The position numbers were made by a program, and so were the translations under genes. Below are positions 5,121 to 5,735 of a stretch of DNA of 5,735 bases, piece by piece. The notes beneath the pieces are model-generated. The model ran no database searches. It saw only the letters and a list, made by a program, of their open reading frames with translations, and was not told the origin of the DNA. Origin of the DNA: Nitrososphaerales archaeon (GTDB lineage Archaea > Thermoproteota > Nitrososphaeria > Nitrososphaerales > Gagatemarchaeaceae); assembly GCA_030040055.1 (NCBI GenBank), contig JASHUK010000039.1, positions 1 to 5,735 of the forward strand, written 5' to 3'. Every line of letters starts with the position of its first letter. Positions within the stretch are counted from its first letter, which is position 1.

Positions 5121-5261
5121 ACTAGGGGAGTCGTGCGACCGGTCGCGCCGCCCGCAGCTGCGCCCGGCCAAGCCTTCACAGGAGCCTCAAGGCACGATCT
5201 TCCCTCAGGGACTGCGAGGCCCTGTCTCATTATAAGAGTGTCGAGGGAGCGACGCCCGCCT
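5121..5261. other. Gene-free GC-rich spacer with palindromes
   Basis: This 141-bp gap between the Trm112-like gene and tRNA-Trp has no credible ORF. It holds two perfect palindromes, GCGACCGGTCGC (5135-5146) and CGCAGCTGCG (5153-5162), and a TATA-like box near 5232. It is probably the 5' leader of pre-tRNA-Trp; a small RNA of its own cannot be excluded. Confidence 0.4.
5229..5235 (-). promoter_or_regulatory. TATA-like box upstream of tRNA-Trp
   Basis: The minus-strand sequence TTATAAT is the only AT-rich octamer-sized element between the Trm112-like gene and tRNA-Trp. With the spacing seen elsewhere in the window, transcription would begin near 5204, leaving an 84-nt leader before the tRNA. 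That is long for a tRNA gene, so the call is tentative. Confidence 0.4.
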
Positions 5262-5570
5262 TCACTGCGTGACCTTCTCCTTCGCTTCCCCCGTACCCGA
5301 ACCGAGGCTCCACGGCTTTCCGCCGTAGACGACGTCCTGCGGTAGCCCGTCTTTCCACCTCGCGAGGAAGGCCAGATCCTCCTTCATGCTGCGGAGGCTG
5401 TCTGGCAGCATCACCGGTATCTCGTCCGTGATCGGATAGTACCGGTTGCACTTCGTGCACACCAGAACTCCACTTACCACTACCTCCCCCTTCGACTCGA
5501 ACTCGCGCAGCTGCAGCGGGCTCTGCTTGTCGACTGGGCAAGCGAGTATGTCTAGTAGCTTCCTTTGCAT
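5262..5570 (-). CDS. trm112: Trm112-like zinc protein (methyltransferase activator)
   Basis: Trm112 proteins are small partners that stabilise and activate SAM-dependent methyltransferases acting on tRNA, rRNA and release factors; this is known in eukaryotes and shown for archaea such as Haloferax. The 102-aa product starts MQRKLLDILACPVDK, the family's hallmark opening, with C11. A beta region and the pair C38-x-x-C41 follow, then NRYYPITDEIPVMLPD (42-57), the conserved end of the domain. Only three of the zinc-ligand cysteines seen in some members are present. Residues 58-102 are an extension of charged and Gly-rich sequence without a recognised domain, ending KEKVTQ. Start: the ATG has no Shine-Dalgarno site, and a TATA-like box lies 31 nt upstream, so a leaderless mRNA is likely. 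tRNA-Trp lies downstream on the same strand. Related short Trm112/YcaR-like proteins exist in bacteria, so the exact partner is not known. Confidence 0.85.
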   Translation of the reverse strand: MQRKLLDILACPVDKQSPLQLREFESKGEVVVSGVLVCTKCNRYYPITDEIPVMLPDSLRSMKEDLAFLARWKDGLPQDVVYGGKPWSLGSGTGEAKEKVTQ

Positions 5571-5594
5571 CAGCTCTCTGCTCGGCCCTTGCGG

Positions 5595-5601
5595 TAATAA
5601 A
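5595..5601 (-). promoter_or_regulatory. TATA-like box of the Trm112-like gene
   Basis: The minus-strand sequence TTTATTA has its first T 31 nt before the ATG at 5570, the same spacing as at EndoQ. This predicts transcription starting at or close to the start codon. Confidence 0.6.
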
Positions 5602-5649
5602 CAGTTGGACCTCGCGAGGCTGGTTCCTCGGCTGGCAGCCCTCGGAAGG

Positions 5650-5657
5650 TTAATCTA
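5650..5657 (+). promoter_or_regulatory. TATA-like box of the 5S rRNA gene
   Basis: TTAATCTA lies 31 nt before base 5681, next to the expected 5' end of the 5S rRNA. The spacing matches the other boxes in the window and indicates that the 5S gene has its own promoter. The 5603-5649 stretch before it shows no gene. Confidence 0.6.
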
Positions 5658-5678
5658 CCCTGAAGCGCGCACTTCTCT

Positions 5679-5735
5679 TCAGCCGGCCATAGCGCGCGGG
5701 TCCGACCTGGACTCGTTCCGACCCCAGAAGTCAAA
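5679..5735 (+). rRNA. rrf: 5S ribosomal RNA, 3' truncated by window end
   Basis: The sequence carries the conserved 5S blocks in order: GCCGGCCATAGCG (archaeal GGNCAUAGCG near the 5' end) and CCTGGACTCGTTCCGACCCC followed by AGAAGTCAA. The latter lines up closely with the crenarchaeal CCGGACUCAUUUCGAACCCGGAAGUUAAG loop B/helix III region. CTGG and CCAG can pair as helix III. About half the molecule is present, and the 3' helix partner lies beyond the window. The exact 5' end is uncertain by about 3 nt (5677-5682). No 16S or 23S rRNA precedes it, so this is a separate 5S unit. It is divergent from the Trm112-like gene. Confidence 0.85.

Noticed and set aside
4950..5345. Plus-strand open frame of 131 codons
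   Set aside because: It runs over tRNA-Trp and the end of the Trm112-like gene and its translation matches no protein pattern.
1..5735. An undescribed defence or mobile system
   Set aside because: No transposase, integrase, toxin-antitoxin, nuclease-helicase or reverse transcriptase gene is present; EndoQ here has the standard domain layout and sits among housekeeping genes.

Overview
The window is a stretch of archaeal chromosome, GC-rich. The domain assignment rests on four sequence features. There is an aIF1A translation factor gene and an endonuclease Q gene. Two tRNA genes are interrupted by bulge-helix-bulge introns, including introns in the D-loop. Several start sites have a TATA-like box about 30 nt upstream and no room for a leader. 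High GC, a free-standing 5S rRNA gene, non-canonical tRNA introns and a large Ig-like repeat surface protein fit best with the TACK group (Thaumarchaeota/Nitrososphaeria or Bathyarchaeia relatives). That lineage is an inference.

Layout. 1-2505 (+) is the 3' part of a giant secreted Ig-like repeat protein; its start lies before the window. 2510-2616 (-) is tRNA-Pro(UGG) with a 31-nt D-loop intron, packed between the end of that gene and the end of a 3-methyladenine DNA glycosylase gene (2624-3262, -). 3263-3361 is a divergent promoter region. 3362-3670 (+) encodes aIF1A and 3720-4943 (+) encodes endonuclease Q. 4951-5120 (-) is tRNA-Trp(CCA) carrying two introns, one in the D-loop with a strict bulge-helix-bulge and one at position 37/38. 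5121-5261 is a structured, gene-free leader. 5262-5570 (-) encodes a Trm112-like zinc protein. From about 5679 to the window end (+) is the 5' half of a 5S rRNA gene with its own promoter.

How the genes fit together. The core right of 2505 is housekeeping. It has translation genes (aIF1A, two tRNAs, 5S rRNA, and Trm112, the partner of tRNA/rRNA/release-factor methyltransferases). It also has two DNA-repair enzymes with overlapping targets: the alkyladenine glycosylase and EndoQ both act on hypoxanthine, among other damaged bases. The Ig-like protein at the left is unrelated, a surface or secreted protein built from two kinds of Ig-like repeat.

There is no mobile element, CRISPR array or defence-type cluster here. 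The most interesting material is in the RNA genes (three tRNA introns, the self-complementary tRNA-Trp intron), the leaderless promoter geometry and the mosaic repeat protein.
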